Under the pieces are notes generated by a model, which worked only from the letters and a program-made list of their open reading frames with translations, was not told where the DNA came from and made no database searches. A stretch of 64,000 nt of DNA. Origin: Desulfurellaceae bacterium bin18 (lineage in GTDB: Bacteria > Desulfobacterota > Binatia > Bin18). The position numbers were made by a program, and so were the translations under genes. Shown in pieces: positions 42,076 through 50,189 of this stretch; positions within the stretch are counted from its first letter, which is position 1, and each line of letters opens with the position of its first letter. Location: contig MPMI01000021.1 of the NCBI GenBank assembly GCA_002238415.1, positions 1 to 64,000 of the forward strand. The letters run 5' to 3'.

Positions 42076-43521
42076 CTATTTGGCAATCCCCGCCAGCTCG
42101 CGGGCGTACTCCGCCGCAGCCGCAAAATCATACTCGCGATAGGTCTGGAGCTTTTCGGCTTCGAGGGAGCCCTCGGCGTGCACGGCCAGCACTTCCTGAT
42201 AGCCGCCGAAGTCCCCCGCGGTCAGGTCTGAAATCAGGTTCATCAGCCGCAGTCGGTGCTCGGTCGAGGTGCCTTTCTTGCCGCCCAGATATTTCTCGAC
42301 ATAGGGGCCGGTTGCTTCGCTGCGCCAGTCCTCCATGCTCGGCCCGGTCACCAGCAGGCCGCCGCTCACATCCTGCACCATCTGGACGGCCTGATGATAA
42401 TTGGAGGCAAACTGGTATTTGGCCACATTGGTCATCAGCGTGTTGGGAACGGCGATGCCCGGCGGGACAACGGTGTGTTGCTGGGCCGCGGCCAGAATCA
42501 ACCCCTGGACGGTAGCATGATAACTGGCCAGCTTGGTCAGCTTCTCGCGAATATGGCCGGCTCGCTCAATCCCGTTGTATTCCGCAATCGCCTGGGAGGC
42601 ACCCGCCATGAGTTCCAGGAGTGGCAGCTTGTACGAAACCGCGGTGAAGCGGTGAAACTTCACAAAGGTCAGGGCCATCAGACCCGCCGCGGCGACCTCG
42701 CCGGCCAGGAATACCCGCTCCCAGGGCACAAACACATCGTCGAAGACGGTCAGCGTCTCCATCATCTTGTGTTTGGCGCTGATCGGATACTCGAAATCGT
42801 TTCTTTGGAAACCGCCATAGGAACTGGCCAGGAGTTTCAGCCCTTTGGTGGCCGCGGGAACGGCAAAGGCCACGGCGTAGTCCTCATCGCCCTCGCGCAT
42901 CGCCCTGGTCGGCAGGACAATGATCTCGTCCGTATTGGTGGAGACCGAGGTATGGATCTTGGCTCCGCGGACGACGATGCCATCGTCACGCCGGTCAACT
43001 ATGCGCACATAATAGTCTGGATGTTCCTGACCCTGAGGACCCATGCTGCGGTCCCCTTTGACATCGCTCTGGGCCACGGCCACCGCGTAGTCGTTATCCC
43101 GACACAGCTCATAATAATTCTTGACCCGCTCGCGATATTGGTCCGCGCCATGCTTGGCCATTTCTTCGGCAACAATATGCAGCGCCAGGAGCGCGTCCGT
43201 TCCGATCTCTTTGATCAAAATGACCAGCGTGGCCCCCTCGCGGGTACTGGCCTCAATCAGGCGGCTGCGTTGGAGCAGATCTTCGGCATTCTGAGGCAGG
43301 TGATAATACCGGGAGTACTCCTGTCCGGTCTGCGGGTCGGTAACAACCGCCAGGTCGCGGTAGCGCGGGTCTTCGGCCATCTGGTAGTCGATGCAGGCGT
43401 GCTGGACGGCTTTCCCGATAACCGGGTGGGTGGTGACATCGTCAACCTTTTCGCCGCGATAATAGACTTCCCGGCCGTCTTTCAGGCTCTCTTTATATTG
43501 CTCCGGTGTGCGCAGACTCAT
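42076..43521 (-). CDS. HpaB/PvcC-family flavin-dependent hydroxylase
   Basis: 481 aa; the ATG at 43521 follows GAGGAG, and the open frame upstream is repeat sequence. It belongs to the 4-hydroxyphenylacetate 3-monooxygenase / 4-hydroxybutyryl-CoA dehydratase superfamily (acyl-CoA-dehydrogenase-like fold). MSLRTPEQYKESLKDGREVY, GAKIHTSVSTNTDEIIVLPT and VPWERVFLAGE are typical. The dehydratase cluster cysteines are not seen (SYKLP follows the FHR histidine), so a reduced-FAD monooxygenase acting on a phenol or other aromatic substrate is more likely. No reductase partner (hpaC) is nearby. Confidence 0.85.
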   Translation of the reverse strand: MSLRTPEQYKESLKDGREVYYRGEKVDDVTTHPVIGKAVQHACIDYQMAEDPRYRDLAVVTDPQTGQEYSRYYHLPQNAEDLLQRSRLIEASTREGATLVILIKEIGTDALLALHIVAEEMAKHGADQYRERVKNYYELCRDNDYAVAVAQSDVKGDRSMGPQGQEHPDYYVRIVDRRDDGIVVRGAKIHTSVSTNTDEIIVLPTRAMREGDEDYAVAFAVPAATKGLKLLASSYGGFQRNDFEYPISAKHKMMETLTVFDDVFVPWERVFLAGEVAAAGLMALTFVKFHRFTAVSYKLPLLELMAGASQAIAEYNGIERAGHIREKLTKLASYHATVQGLILAAAQQHTVVPPGIAVPNTLMTNVAKYQFASNYHQAVQMVQDVSGGLLVTGPSMEDWRSEATGPYVEKYLGGKKGTSTEHRLRLMNLISDLTAGDFGGYQEVLAVHAEGSLEAEKLQTYREYDFAAAAEYARELAGIAK

Positions 43522-43601
43522 GGTACACTCCTCGTTCGGAAAAGTGCCGTGAGTATAGCCACGACCGTGCGGCCGTGTCCATCGCCCCCGACAAGGGGAA
43601 G

Positions 43602-43689
43602 GTCTGTTGAGTCTATAGAGTCTGTTGAGTCCGTTGAGACCCAACGGACCCAATAGACCCAATAGACCCAATAGACCCAATAGACCCAT
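43602..43689. repeat. TTGGGTC-type inverted repeat array E
   Basis: Four units GTCTGTTGA / GTCTATAGA-type meet their complements (CAATAGACC repeated) at the centre CCGTTGAGACCCAACGG, so the array can form a long hairpin. It lies between two minus-strand genes and abuts the stop codon of the upstream one. Confidence 0.92.
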
Positions 43690-44064
43690 CTACTCCAGCA
43701 TCAGTCGCAGCAGTGTGGTCGGTGCCTGGTATTCATCGGTGGCCGGCGGACTCGTCAGCGTGCCGAGAGCGGACAGCTTTTGATGCAGGTCGGGCAGTTG
43801 TGCCGAGGGCAGGGAAAGAACGAGAATATCTTTTTCGTCCTTGACCAGGATGGCGCCCTCAAATTGCTGAACGACCGCTCGGACCTGCTCTACCAGGGCA
43901 GTGGCGTTTTCGCCGGTCAGTTGCCACGAGACCGGTTGAATAATGCTGCCGCTTCCTTCCGGGATGGCGGAGGGACCGTCTTGGGCTCTCGTGTGTGGCG
44001 AGAACGTCAGGCCGATCATGATAAGGCTGAGAGCAAGCCAAAGCCGATACGTGTGTAGGATCAT
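43690..44064 (-). CDS. Small exported protein of unknown function
   Basis: 124 aa; the ATG at 44064 follows AGGAGG. A signal peptide (MILHTYRLWLALSLIMIGLT) ends near TRAQDG. The mature part has strands and helices (ATALVEQVRAVVQQFEGAIL, LVLSLPSAQLPDLHQKLSAL) like DUF4349 or ferredoxin-like periplasmic domains. Not recognised with confidence. Confidence 0.6.
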   Translation of the reverse strand: MILHTYRLWLALSLIMIGLTFSPHTRAQDGPSAIPEGSGSIIQPVSWQLTGENATALVEQVRAVVQQFEGAILVKDEKDILVLSLPSAQLPDLHQKLSALGTLTSPPATDEYQAPTTLLRLMLE

Positions 44065-44197
44065 ATCGTGCGCCTCCTGGGTGTATTGTGACGGGTCCCG
44101 GACCAGGATGAAAGGGAGGATCGGTTTCGCCGCGGTATTTGCCTTGAGACGCAACACCGCGTAAGTTGCCAGCAATCGGTTCGTACAGCCTGTTTCT

Positions 44198-44698
44198 ATG
44201 ACAGAGCACCAACAACAGAAAGACACACAAGCGGTCAGTACTACTGGAGAAAAACTCCTCCGCCTCCTGGCCGGCATATCGCCCGAAGAACTCAACGACC
44301 CCGAGAAAGCCGCCCGGATGATAGAGCGGACGGTGCGGATGATAGCGGCCTATATTATCGTGGCCGGCTTCGCTCTGTTCTTTTTGGCGATTCCGAGTTT
44401 TGTCGAGCTTGACGGCCGCCTGCATACGAAGAATTTCACCGCCTTTTTCTGGATCGGCAGTCCGTTTTTCGACTGTCTCATCCTCCTGGGGCTCAGTCTC
44501 TTTCTGGGGCGCACCAAAAACCTGCCGACCGCCCTCTGCCTGGTTTGTGTGGCCGGTTTTGAGGCGCAACTCTATATGCACTACGCCACTCTGTCCGATT
44601 TTGTCGTCCTTATCATGTGCCTGATGGTCCTCATTCACGCCCTCCAGATTCTGGGGCTGTTCGTGTTCGCCCGTCCTGAGCCTAGTCGAAGGGGATGA
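44198..44698 (+). CDS. Integral membrane protein
   Basis: 166 aa with about four transmembrane helices (MIAAYIIVAGFALFFLAIPS, DCLILLGLSLFLG, ALCLVCVAGFEAQLYMH, FVVLIMCLMVLIHALQILGL). The end FVFARPEPSRRG is encoded by an interspersed repeat that also occurs in pdxA. Function unknown; divergent from the small exported protein. Confidence 0.65.
   Translation: MTEHQQQKDTQAVSTTGEKLLRLLAGISPEELNDPEKAARMIERTVRMIAAYIIVAGFALFFLAIPSFVELDGRLHTKNFTAFFWIGSPFFDCLILLGLSLFLGRTKNLPTALCLVCVAGFEAQLYMHYATLSDFVVLIMCLMVLIHALQILGLFVFARPEPSRRG
44672..44695. repeat. Interspersed repeat forming a gene end
   Basis: CGTCCTGAGCCTAGTCGAAG plus GGGA resembles the CCTGAGCCTGTCGAAGG palindrome at 10830-10853, here in the other orientation. 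It supplies the last residues (RPEPSRRG) of the membrane protein. Confidence 0.7.
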
Positions 44699-44737
44699 TA
44701 CGAGCGGCCCGTCTAGTCTTGCGGATATAGCCGAACC

Positions 44738-46708
44738 ATGCCGATCTTCATCGCCTCCGTTCTAGCCTTGATTATCCTGCTCTGGGGGTTGGGCTGGTAC
44801 GCCAAACGCTGGGTGCGTACCGACGGCGACTTTTTGCTGGCCGGCCGGCAGGTCAGCCTCATTCCGGGGATTGCCAGCATTTGCGGCATTGCGTTCGCCG
44901 GCAGCATGACCAGCATCGTTCCCGGCCTGACCATACAGTACGGTTTTCTCGGCTGGATCCTGGGCGGCAGCCTGCCCCTGGTGATTGGCTATATTGCGTA
45001 TGGCGTCTTTGCCGGTCCGTATATCCGGCGCTGTGGCGCGTATACCATCCCCGAGTGGCTGGAGATGCGCTTTGACACGCGCACCCGGGTGGTGGTCAGT
45101 ATCGCTACTCTGCTGGGTGTCACCGGCGTGGTGGCCATGAATGTGGTGGCCATGGCGCTCATCATGCAGGGTTTTCTGGGTGCGCCGCTGTGGCTCATGA
45201 TTACCATTGTCCTGGGCGGGCACCTGACGTTTATTTTCCTGGGCGGGATGTGGGCGCTGACGCTGACCGATGTCGTGCAGGTCCTGTTGGGCTTCCTCTT
45301 CCTGCCGGCCCTGGCCGTCTATTGTTTGATCAGCTATGGCGGCTGGGAGCTGATCGAGACGAGCTTCGTGACCGCCACGCCTCTCTCAGCCGGCGTGCTC
45401 GGCTCTTTTCCGTGGTTTCGGCTGAGCTATCCGAGCGTGCTGACGGTTTCGCTCGTCATCGGCTTTTTTATTCAGTGGGGTGGTAATTACTATTGGCTGC
45501 GCGCCGCGGCCGCACGGACCGAACCGATCGCCCGCTGGCAGTTCATTATTGGCGGCCTGCTCGTCCTGGTGATCCACGCTTCCATGGGCGTGCTCGGTCT
45601 GTACGCCGGCAGTGTGCATAGCGACGCTTTTCTGGACCCCGTGAATCCTGCCAACCCCATGGGCGCCTATGGCCTGCTCATGCGGGACTTTCCCGCAGCC
45701 ATGGCCTTATTGGGTCTGGTGGCCGCCCTGGCCGCGACGATCTCCACTACGAGCAATGCGCATATGGGCATTACCTCCTCGCTCTCGCGCGACATCTACC
45801 AACGCTTTATTCGGCCCAATGCCTCCCCGGAGGCGGTCTTGCGGATGAGCCGCCTGCTGACTCTGCTGACCGGTTTTGCCATCTGGCTGCTGAGTTTTTA
45901 TCCGGGCGGGCCGTATTACCTCCTGGCCGTGAGCTGTGCCATGCTCGGCCCCGCGGCCTGTGTCCTGCTGCTCGGACACCGCTGGGCCTTTATCACCCCT
46001 ACGGGCGCGTTTTGGGGAACGCTGGCCGGGACGGTCTCGATGCTCGTCTACGAAATCCTGAAGTTCATGGACGTCCCGCTGGGCGCCGTGCATACGGTTG
46101 TGGTGGGCTCCATCGTGACCTTTCCGACCGTACTCGGCCTGTCCGTGCTGACGCAGCCGGACGGTGCTCTCCCGGACCAGCCTCAAACTCTGCGTCTCAC
46201 CCCGGAGCAGGAACGTCTGCTGATCCTGATTCGAACCGGCTATACGACCATGGTTGAGCTGAGCGATTTCACCATGCTCAATTCGGCCGAGTGCCATCGT
46301 CTCATCGAAGAACTCGAACGGGCCGGCCTCGTCCAGCGCTGGGGCAGGAGCGGGCTCGACTATTTCACGTTCGGCCTCACACCGCAGGGAGACCGCACGC
46401 TCGCCGACCTGCCTGATGCGCCCCCGAGTTTGAGCGGCTTTGTCGGACTGGACGCGGACAGCCGCTCAATTCTGGAGCAGCTTGCGGGCGGAGGCAAAAG
46501 CCTGCGCACGCTCAGTACGGCAACCGGGGTGGCCGCCTCACCCCTGAGCGTGATCGTCAACCGGCTCGATCAACTCGGCTATATTCGCGGGCAGGGGGTG
46601 TGGGAGCGGACGCTGACGCTGTCGGAAAAGGGACGGGCGATGGTTGGGTCCGTTGAGTCTTTAGGGTCCGTTGAGTCTGTTGAGTCGTTGAGACCCAAAG
46701 GACCCTAA
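44738..46708 (+). CDS. Na+/solute symporter with C-terminal winged-helix domains
   Basis: 656 aa. Residues 1-~480 are an SSS-family transporter (LIILLWGLGWYAKRWVRTDG, FLLAGRQVSLIPGIASICG, then ~12 membrane helices). About 170 cytoplasmic residues follow with two helix-turn-helix-like units (EQERLLILIRTGYTTMVELS ... ELERAGLVQRWG; DSRSILEQLAGGGKSLRTLS ... VNRLDQLGYIRG), an unusual tail for this family. The final residues VESVESLRPKGP come from array F. The substrate is unknown. Confidence 0.85.
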   Translation: MPIFIASVLALIILLWGLGWYAKRWVRTDGDFLLAGRQVSLIPGIASICGIAFAGSMTSIVPGLTIQYGFLGWILGGSLPLVIGYIAYGVFAGPYIRRCGAYTIPEWLEMRFDTRTRVVVSIATLLGVTGVVAMNVVAMALIMQGFLGAPLWLMITIVLGGHLTFIFLGGMWALTLTDVVQVLLGFLFLPALAVYCLISYGGWELIETSFVTATPLSAGVLGSFPWFRLSYPSVLTVSLVIGFFIQWGGNYYWLRAAAARTEPIARWQFIIGGLLVLVIHASMGVLGLYAGSVHSDAFLDPVNPANPMGAYGLLMRDFPAAMALLGLVAALAATISTTSNAHMGITSSLSRDIYQRFIRPNASPEAVLRMSRLLTLLTGFAIWLLSFYPGGPYYLLAVSCAMLGPAACVLLLGHRWAFITPTGAFWGTLAGTVSMLVYEILKFMDVPLGAVHTVVVGSIVTFPTVLGLSVLTQPDGALPDQPQTLRLTPEQERLLILIRTGYTTMVELSDFTMLNSAECHRLIEELERAGLVQRWGRSGLDYFTFGLTPQGDRTLADLPDAPPSLSGFVGLDADSRSILEQLAGGGKSLRTLSTATGVAASPLSVIVNRLDQLGYIRGQGVWERTLTLSEKGRAMVGSVESLGSVESVESLRPKGP

Positions 46709-46752
46709 AGACCCTATAGACCCTATAGACCCTATAGACCCCAGAGACTCTA
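46643..46752. repeat. TTGGGTC-type inverted repeat array F
   Basis: GGGTCCGTTGAGTC-type units are followed, at GTTGAGACCCAAAGGACC, by GACCCTATA units repeated four times. It encodes the C-terminus of the symporter and ends just before the AAAGGAGGG site of the next gene. Confidence 0.92.
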
Positions 46753-46771
46753 AAGGAGGGAGAAGACAGCC

Positions 46772-47884
46772 ATGTTGAACAGCATAGTCGATACGCTTCT
46801 GCCCACGACCATGGTCGGCTCGTATCCCCGTCCGCACTGGTTTACCTATCAGTTGCACGGGCGGGATATCTGGGAGGCGTTCAAGGACGTCAACCACGCC
46901 GAGGCGTTTGAAGACGCGGTCCGTACCGTGCTGCAAGACCAGGAGCAGGCCGGGCTGGACATCCTGACGGACGGTCAGATGTGGTTCGACGACTATGGCG
47001 GCTGCATCGGGTCGTTTGTCTGGTATTGGTATGAGCGCATTCACGGCTTCGTGCCAACCAAACACAGTCACCCGATTGTTGAAGGCGGGCAGGTCTCGCA
47101 CACTGATGCGGCCTGGCTCACCGACTGGGGCGCGACCGCCGTGACTGCTGCGGTCGAACGCGGGCCGCTACGCTTGGCCGACCTGTACCATATTGCCCAG
47201 CGCAATACAAAAAAACCGGTGCGGTGCAGCGTGGGCGCGGGACCGATCAACCTGACCTATCACGTCCATCTCGACTACTACAAAACCCAGAAAGACCTGG
47301 CCTACGCCCTGGTGCCCATTTTTAACGCCGAGATGAGGGACATGGTGGCCGGCGGGGCGTCATTCCTCCAACTGGAAGACCTCGGGGCGTGGCTGCCCCT
47401 GTTCAGCGGCAACCCGGACGATTTCGGTTGGGTGGTGGATGTCATCAACAAAACCATTGATGGCGTGGAGGCCAGACTCGCCTGGCACTTCTGCTTTGGA
47501 GCGGCCTGGGGGAATGCCTCACAGGGCTTGTTCCCGTCCGGGGCGGGCTATGGTTCCATTCTGCCCCATCTGCACGACACCGGAATCGAACAGTATGTAC
47601 TCGACTTTGCCGTCCGTGAAATGGAAGACGCGCATATTCTGAAAGACCTGCCCGCAGACAAGGAAGTCGCCGTGGGGGTGATTGATGTGCGCAATCTCCA
47701 GGTCGAGACACCGGAGCAGGTGGCGGGGCGTATTCGCAAAGTGCTCAAGTTTATCGAACCGGAGCGGGTGACGCTGACCACAGACTGCGGTCTGCGCGCC
47801 CTGCCCCGTTTCTGCGCCTATAATAAACTGCGCGCCATGGTCAAAGGAGCCCAGATCGTACGCGCCGAACTAGCCGGGAGATAG
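46772..47884 (+). CDS. MetE C-terminal-like (cobalamin-independent methyltransferase fold) protein
   Basis: 370 aa; the ATG is preceded by AAAGGAGGG. It resembles the catalytic half of MetE (PF01717). TTMVGSYPRPHW starts the barrel, DILTDGQMWFDDYGG follows, HFCFGAAWGN supplies His and Cys zinc ligands, and LTTDCGLRALPRF the last Cys. The N-terminal MetE half is missing, so it may demethylate or transfer methyl groups from another substrate. It lies in a co-directional run with the symporter and an LLM oxidoreductase. Confidence 0.85.
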   Translation: MLNSIVDTLLPTTMVGSYPRPHWFTYQLHGRDIWEAFKDVNHAEAFEDAVRTVLQDQEQAGLDILTDGQMWFDDYGGCIGSFVWYWYERIHGFVPTKHSHPIVEGGQVSHTDAAWLTDWGATAVTAAVERGPLRLADLYHIAQRNTKKPVRCSVGAGPINLTYHVHLDYYKTQKDLAYALVPIFNAEMRDMVAGGASFLQLEDLGAWLPLFSGNPDDFGWVVDVINKTIDGVEARLAWHFCFGAAWGNASQGLFPSGAGYGSILPHLHDTGIEQYVLDFAVREMEDAHILKDLPADKEVAVGVIDVRNLQVETPEQVAGRIRKVLKFIEPERVTLTTDCGLRALPRFCAYNKLRAMVKGAQIVRAELAGR

Positions 47885-47899
47885 GGGATTGAGTTTCTC

Positions 47900-47998
47900 A
47901 GGTCTATTGAGTCTATTGGGTCCGTTGAGTTTATTGGGTCTTTGAAACCCAACCGACCCAACCGACCCAATGGACCCTATAGACCCAAAGGACCCAAA
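47900..47998. repeat. TTGGGTC-type inverted repeat array G
   Basis: Units (G/T)TCTATTGAGTC, GGGTCCGTTGAG and TTTATTGGGTC meet complementary CCAACCGACCC and GACCCAAAGG units at TTTGAAACCC. It lies between the MetE-like and LLM genes and ends just before AAGGAG. Confidence 0.9.
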
Positions 47999-48013
47999 TG
48001 AAGGAGACAAAAT

Positions 48014-48937
48014 ATGGCTACAGGCTCTATTCCGTGTGGGATTGCTGTTCCCCAGGTGTTTCTTGATACGAAGGTCGACATGCCGTTTATCCGGGATTTC
48101 GTCCAGCGCGCCGAAGCCCTCGATTATGAAAGCTTGTGGGTGCAGGAGAGTATTGTCAGTGACTTTGCCATTCTCGAACCCGTGGCTCTGCTCAACTATA
48201 TTGCCGCCATGACCTCAAAGGCGCGCCTCGGGACCTCGGTTCTGCTGACGGTGCTACGCAACCCGGTGCAACTGGCCAAGAGTTTGTCGAGCCTGGATCA
48301 GATGAGCCAGGGCCGGCTCATCTTCGGGCTGGGTATTGGCGGGCACGTTCCGGAGACCCTCTTTGGCTACTCCAGCGCACTCCGCGCCCGGCGTTTTGTG
48401 GAGGGCATTCGAGCCATCAAGGCGCTGTGGACAGAGCCCAAGGCCACCGTCAGCGGAACGTTCTGGAACTTCGAGAATGTAGCCATGGAGCCCAAGCCAA
48501 TACAAAAACCCCACCCGCCCATCTGGTTCGGTGCCCGCGAGGAAAAACCGCTACGACGCGCCGTCCGGCACGGAGACGGCTGGATGGGTGCGGGATCAAG
48601 CTCAACCAGGGATTTCATCCGGCAGTCGAATTTGATCCGCCAGTTTCTGGATGAAGCCGGTCGTGACCCGGCCACGTTTACGATCTCCAAGCGGATCTAT
48701 ATCGCGGTTGACAACGACCGGGCCCGCGCGGAACGGCGGCTGCGGGAGTGGTTTGGCGTCCGGTATAAAAGTGCGGATATGGCCTCAAAGGTCGCGATTT
48801 GGGGCAGTCTGGACGAATGCCGTAATAAGATCGGCGAGATCGTCCGGGCCGGAGCCGAACACCTCTTACTCAACCCGGCCTTTGACGACATGGAACATCT
48901 GGAGATGTGCGCAAAAGAGATTATGCCTGCCCTCTAA
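48014..48937 (+). CDS. LLM-class flavin-dependent oxidoreductase
   Basis: 307 aa; the ATG at 48014 follows GAAGGAGACAAA. Luciferase-like barrel: FVQRAEALDYESLWVQES, SKARLGTSVLLTVLRNPVQL, GRLIFGLGIGGH and HPPIWFGAREEKPLRRAVRH are typical of F420- or FMN-using family members (LLM_Dxx4C or F420 groups). Its partner substrate is unknown. It lies 23 bp upstream of the aminotransferase gene, so the two probably form a unit. Confidence 0.88.
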   Translation: MATGSIPCGIAVPQVFLDTKVDMPFIRDFVQRAEALDYESLWVQESIVSDFAILEPVALLNYIAAMTSKARLGTSVLLTVLRNPVQLAKSLSSLDQMSQGRLIFGLGIGGHVPETLFGYSSALRARRFVEGIRAIKALWTEPKATVSGTFWNFENVAMEPKPIQKPHPPIWFGAREEKPLRRAVRHGDGWMGAGSSSTRDFIRQSNLIRQFLDEAGRDPATFTISKRIYIAVDNDRARAERRLREWFGVRYKSADMASKVAIWGSLDECRNKIGEIVRAGAEHLLLNPAFDDMEHLEMCAKEIMPAL

Positions 48938-48959
48938 GGACCGGAAGGAGACAGCCCTT

Positions 48960-50189
48960 ATGATCACGATGAACGAACACTATCTGAAGCTCCAGGCCTC
49001 GTATCTTTTTTCCGATATTGCCAAGCGGGTCAATGCGTATCAGGCCGACCATCCGGATCAAACCATTATCCGGTTGGGAATCGGCGATGTGACGCGGGCG
49101 CTGCCCGAGGCGTGCATCAGCGCCTTTCATCGAGCCGTGGACGAGATGGCGGACGACACTACCTTTCGGGGCTACGGCCCGGAGCTGGGCTATGATTTTT
49201 TACAGGAAGCCATCGTAGCCGGAGATTTTCAGCCGCGCGGGGTGACGCTCAGGCCCGACGAAGTGTTTGTGAGCGACGGCGCGAAGTGTGACTCGGGTAA
49301 TTTTCAGGAGCTGTTTGCCCCGGACACGCGTGTGGCGGTGCCCGACCCTGTCTACCCGGTGTATGTCGATACTAATGTGATGGCCGGGCGGACCGCGGCC
49401 TGGCGGGACGGACGCTACGAGGGGCTGGTCTATCTGGAATCGACGACTGACAATCAATATATCCCGGCGCTCCCGCAGGAAGCGGTTGACCTCATTTATC
49501 TGTGTTTTCCCAATAACCCCACGGGCAGCATGATTACCGCAGACCAGTTACGCCCCTGGGTGGACTACGCGCGGGAGAACAAGGCCCTCATTCTGTATGA
49601 CGCGGCCTATGTCGAGTTTATCCGTGATGACAGCCTGCCACAGAGTATTTACGAGATCGACGGCGCCAGGGAGGTGGCGGTCGAATTTCGGAGTCTGTCC
49701 AAGACCGCCGGTTTTACCGGGACGCGCTGCGCCTACACCATCGTGCCCAGAGAGTGCCAGGTGTACGATTCTCAGGGCAACGCCCATGCGCTCCACGCGC
49801 TCTGGGACCGGCGTCAGTCCACAAAATTCAACAGTGTCTCCTATCCGGTCCAGCGTGCGGCCGAGGCCGCCTTCTCGCCCGAGGGCAAGCAGCAAATCCG
49901 AGAATTGAGCAACTATTATCTCGGCAATGCCGCCCTGATTCGTGAAGCGATTACGAACTTGGGCTATGAGTGCGTTGGCGGAGAACATTCTCCCTATGTG
50001 TGGATTAAAACCAATACCGACTCCTGGGAATTCTTTGACCGCTTGCTGCAAAAAGCCGGAGTGGTCTGCACACCGGGAGCCGGGTTCGGGAAATGCGGCG
50101 AGGGCTACGTGCGCCTGAGTGCGTTTAACAGTCGAGAGAATGTCGAGACCGCCCTGCAGCGGGTCTCGGACGCTCTGGGTACGGCATAG
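48960..50189 (+). CDS. dapL: LL-diaminopimelate aminotransferase
   Basis: 409 aa; the ATG at 48960 follows GGAAGGAGA. NEHYLKLQASYLFSDIAKRV is the diagnostic DapL N-terminus. FVSDGAKCDSGNFQELF, CFPNNPTGS and the PLP-lysine segment FRSLSKTAGFTGTRCAY follow. DapL converts tetrahydrodipicolinate straight to LL-diaminopimelate for lysine and peptidoglycan. Proteins of this family can also be aspartate-type aminotransferases with altered substrate, so the operon context leaves some doubt. Confidence 0.9.
   Translation: MITMNEHYLKLQASYLFSDIAKRVNAYQADHPDQTIIRLGIGDVTRALPEACISAFHRAVDEMADDTTFRGYGPELGYDFLQEAIVAGDFQPRGVTLRPDEVFVSDGAKCDSGNFQELFAPDTRVAVPDPVYPVYVDTNVMAGRTAAWRDGRYEGLVYLESTTDNQYIPALPQEAVDLIYLCFPNNPTGSMITADQLRPWVDYARENKALILYDAAYVEFIRDDSLPQSIYEIDGAREVAVEFRSLSKTAGFTGTRCAYTIVPRECQVYDSQGNAHALHALWDRRQSTKFNSVSYPVQRAAEAAFSPEGKQQIRELSNYYLGNAALIREAITNLGYECVGGEHSPYVWIKTNTDSWEFFDRLLQKAGVVCTPGAGFGKCGEGYVRLSAFNSRENVETALQRVSDALGTA

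Noticed and set aside
42256..43656. 466-codon open frame opposite the HpaB-like gene
   Set aside because: Antisense shadow; its start lies in repeat array E and it has no recognisable domain.
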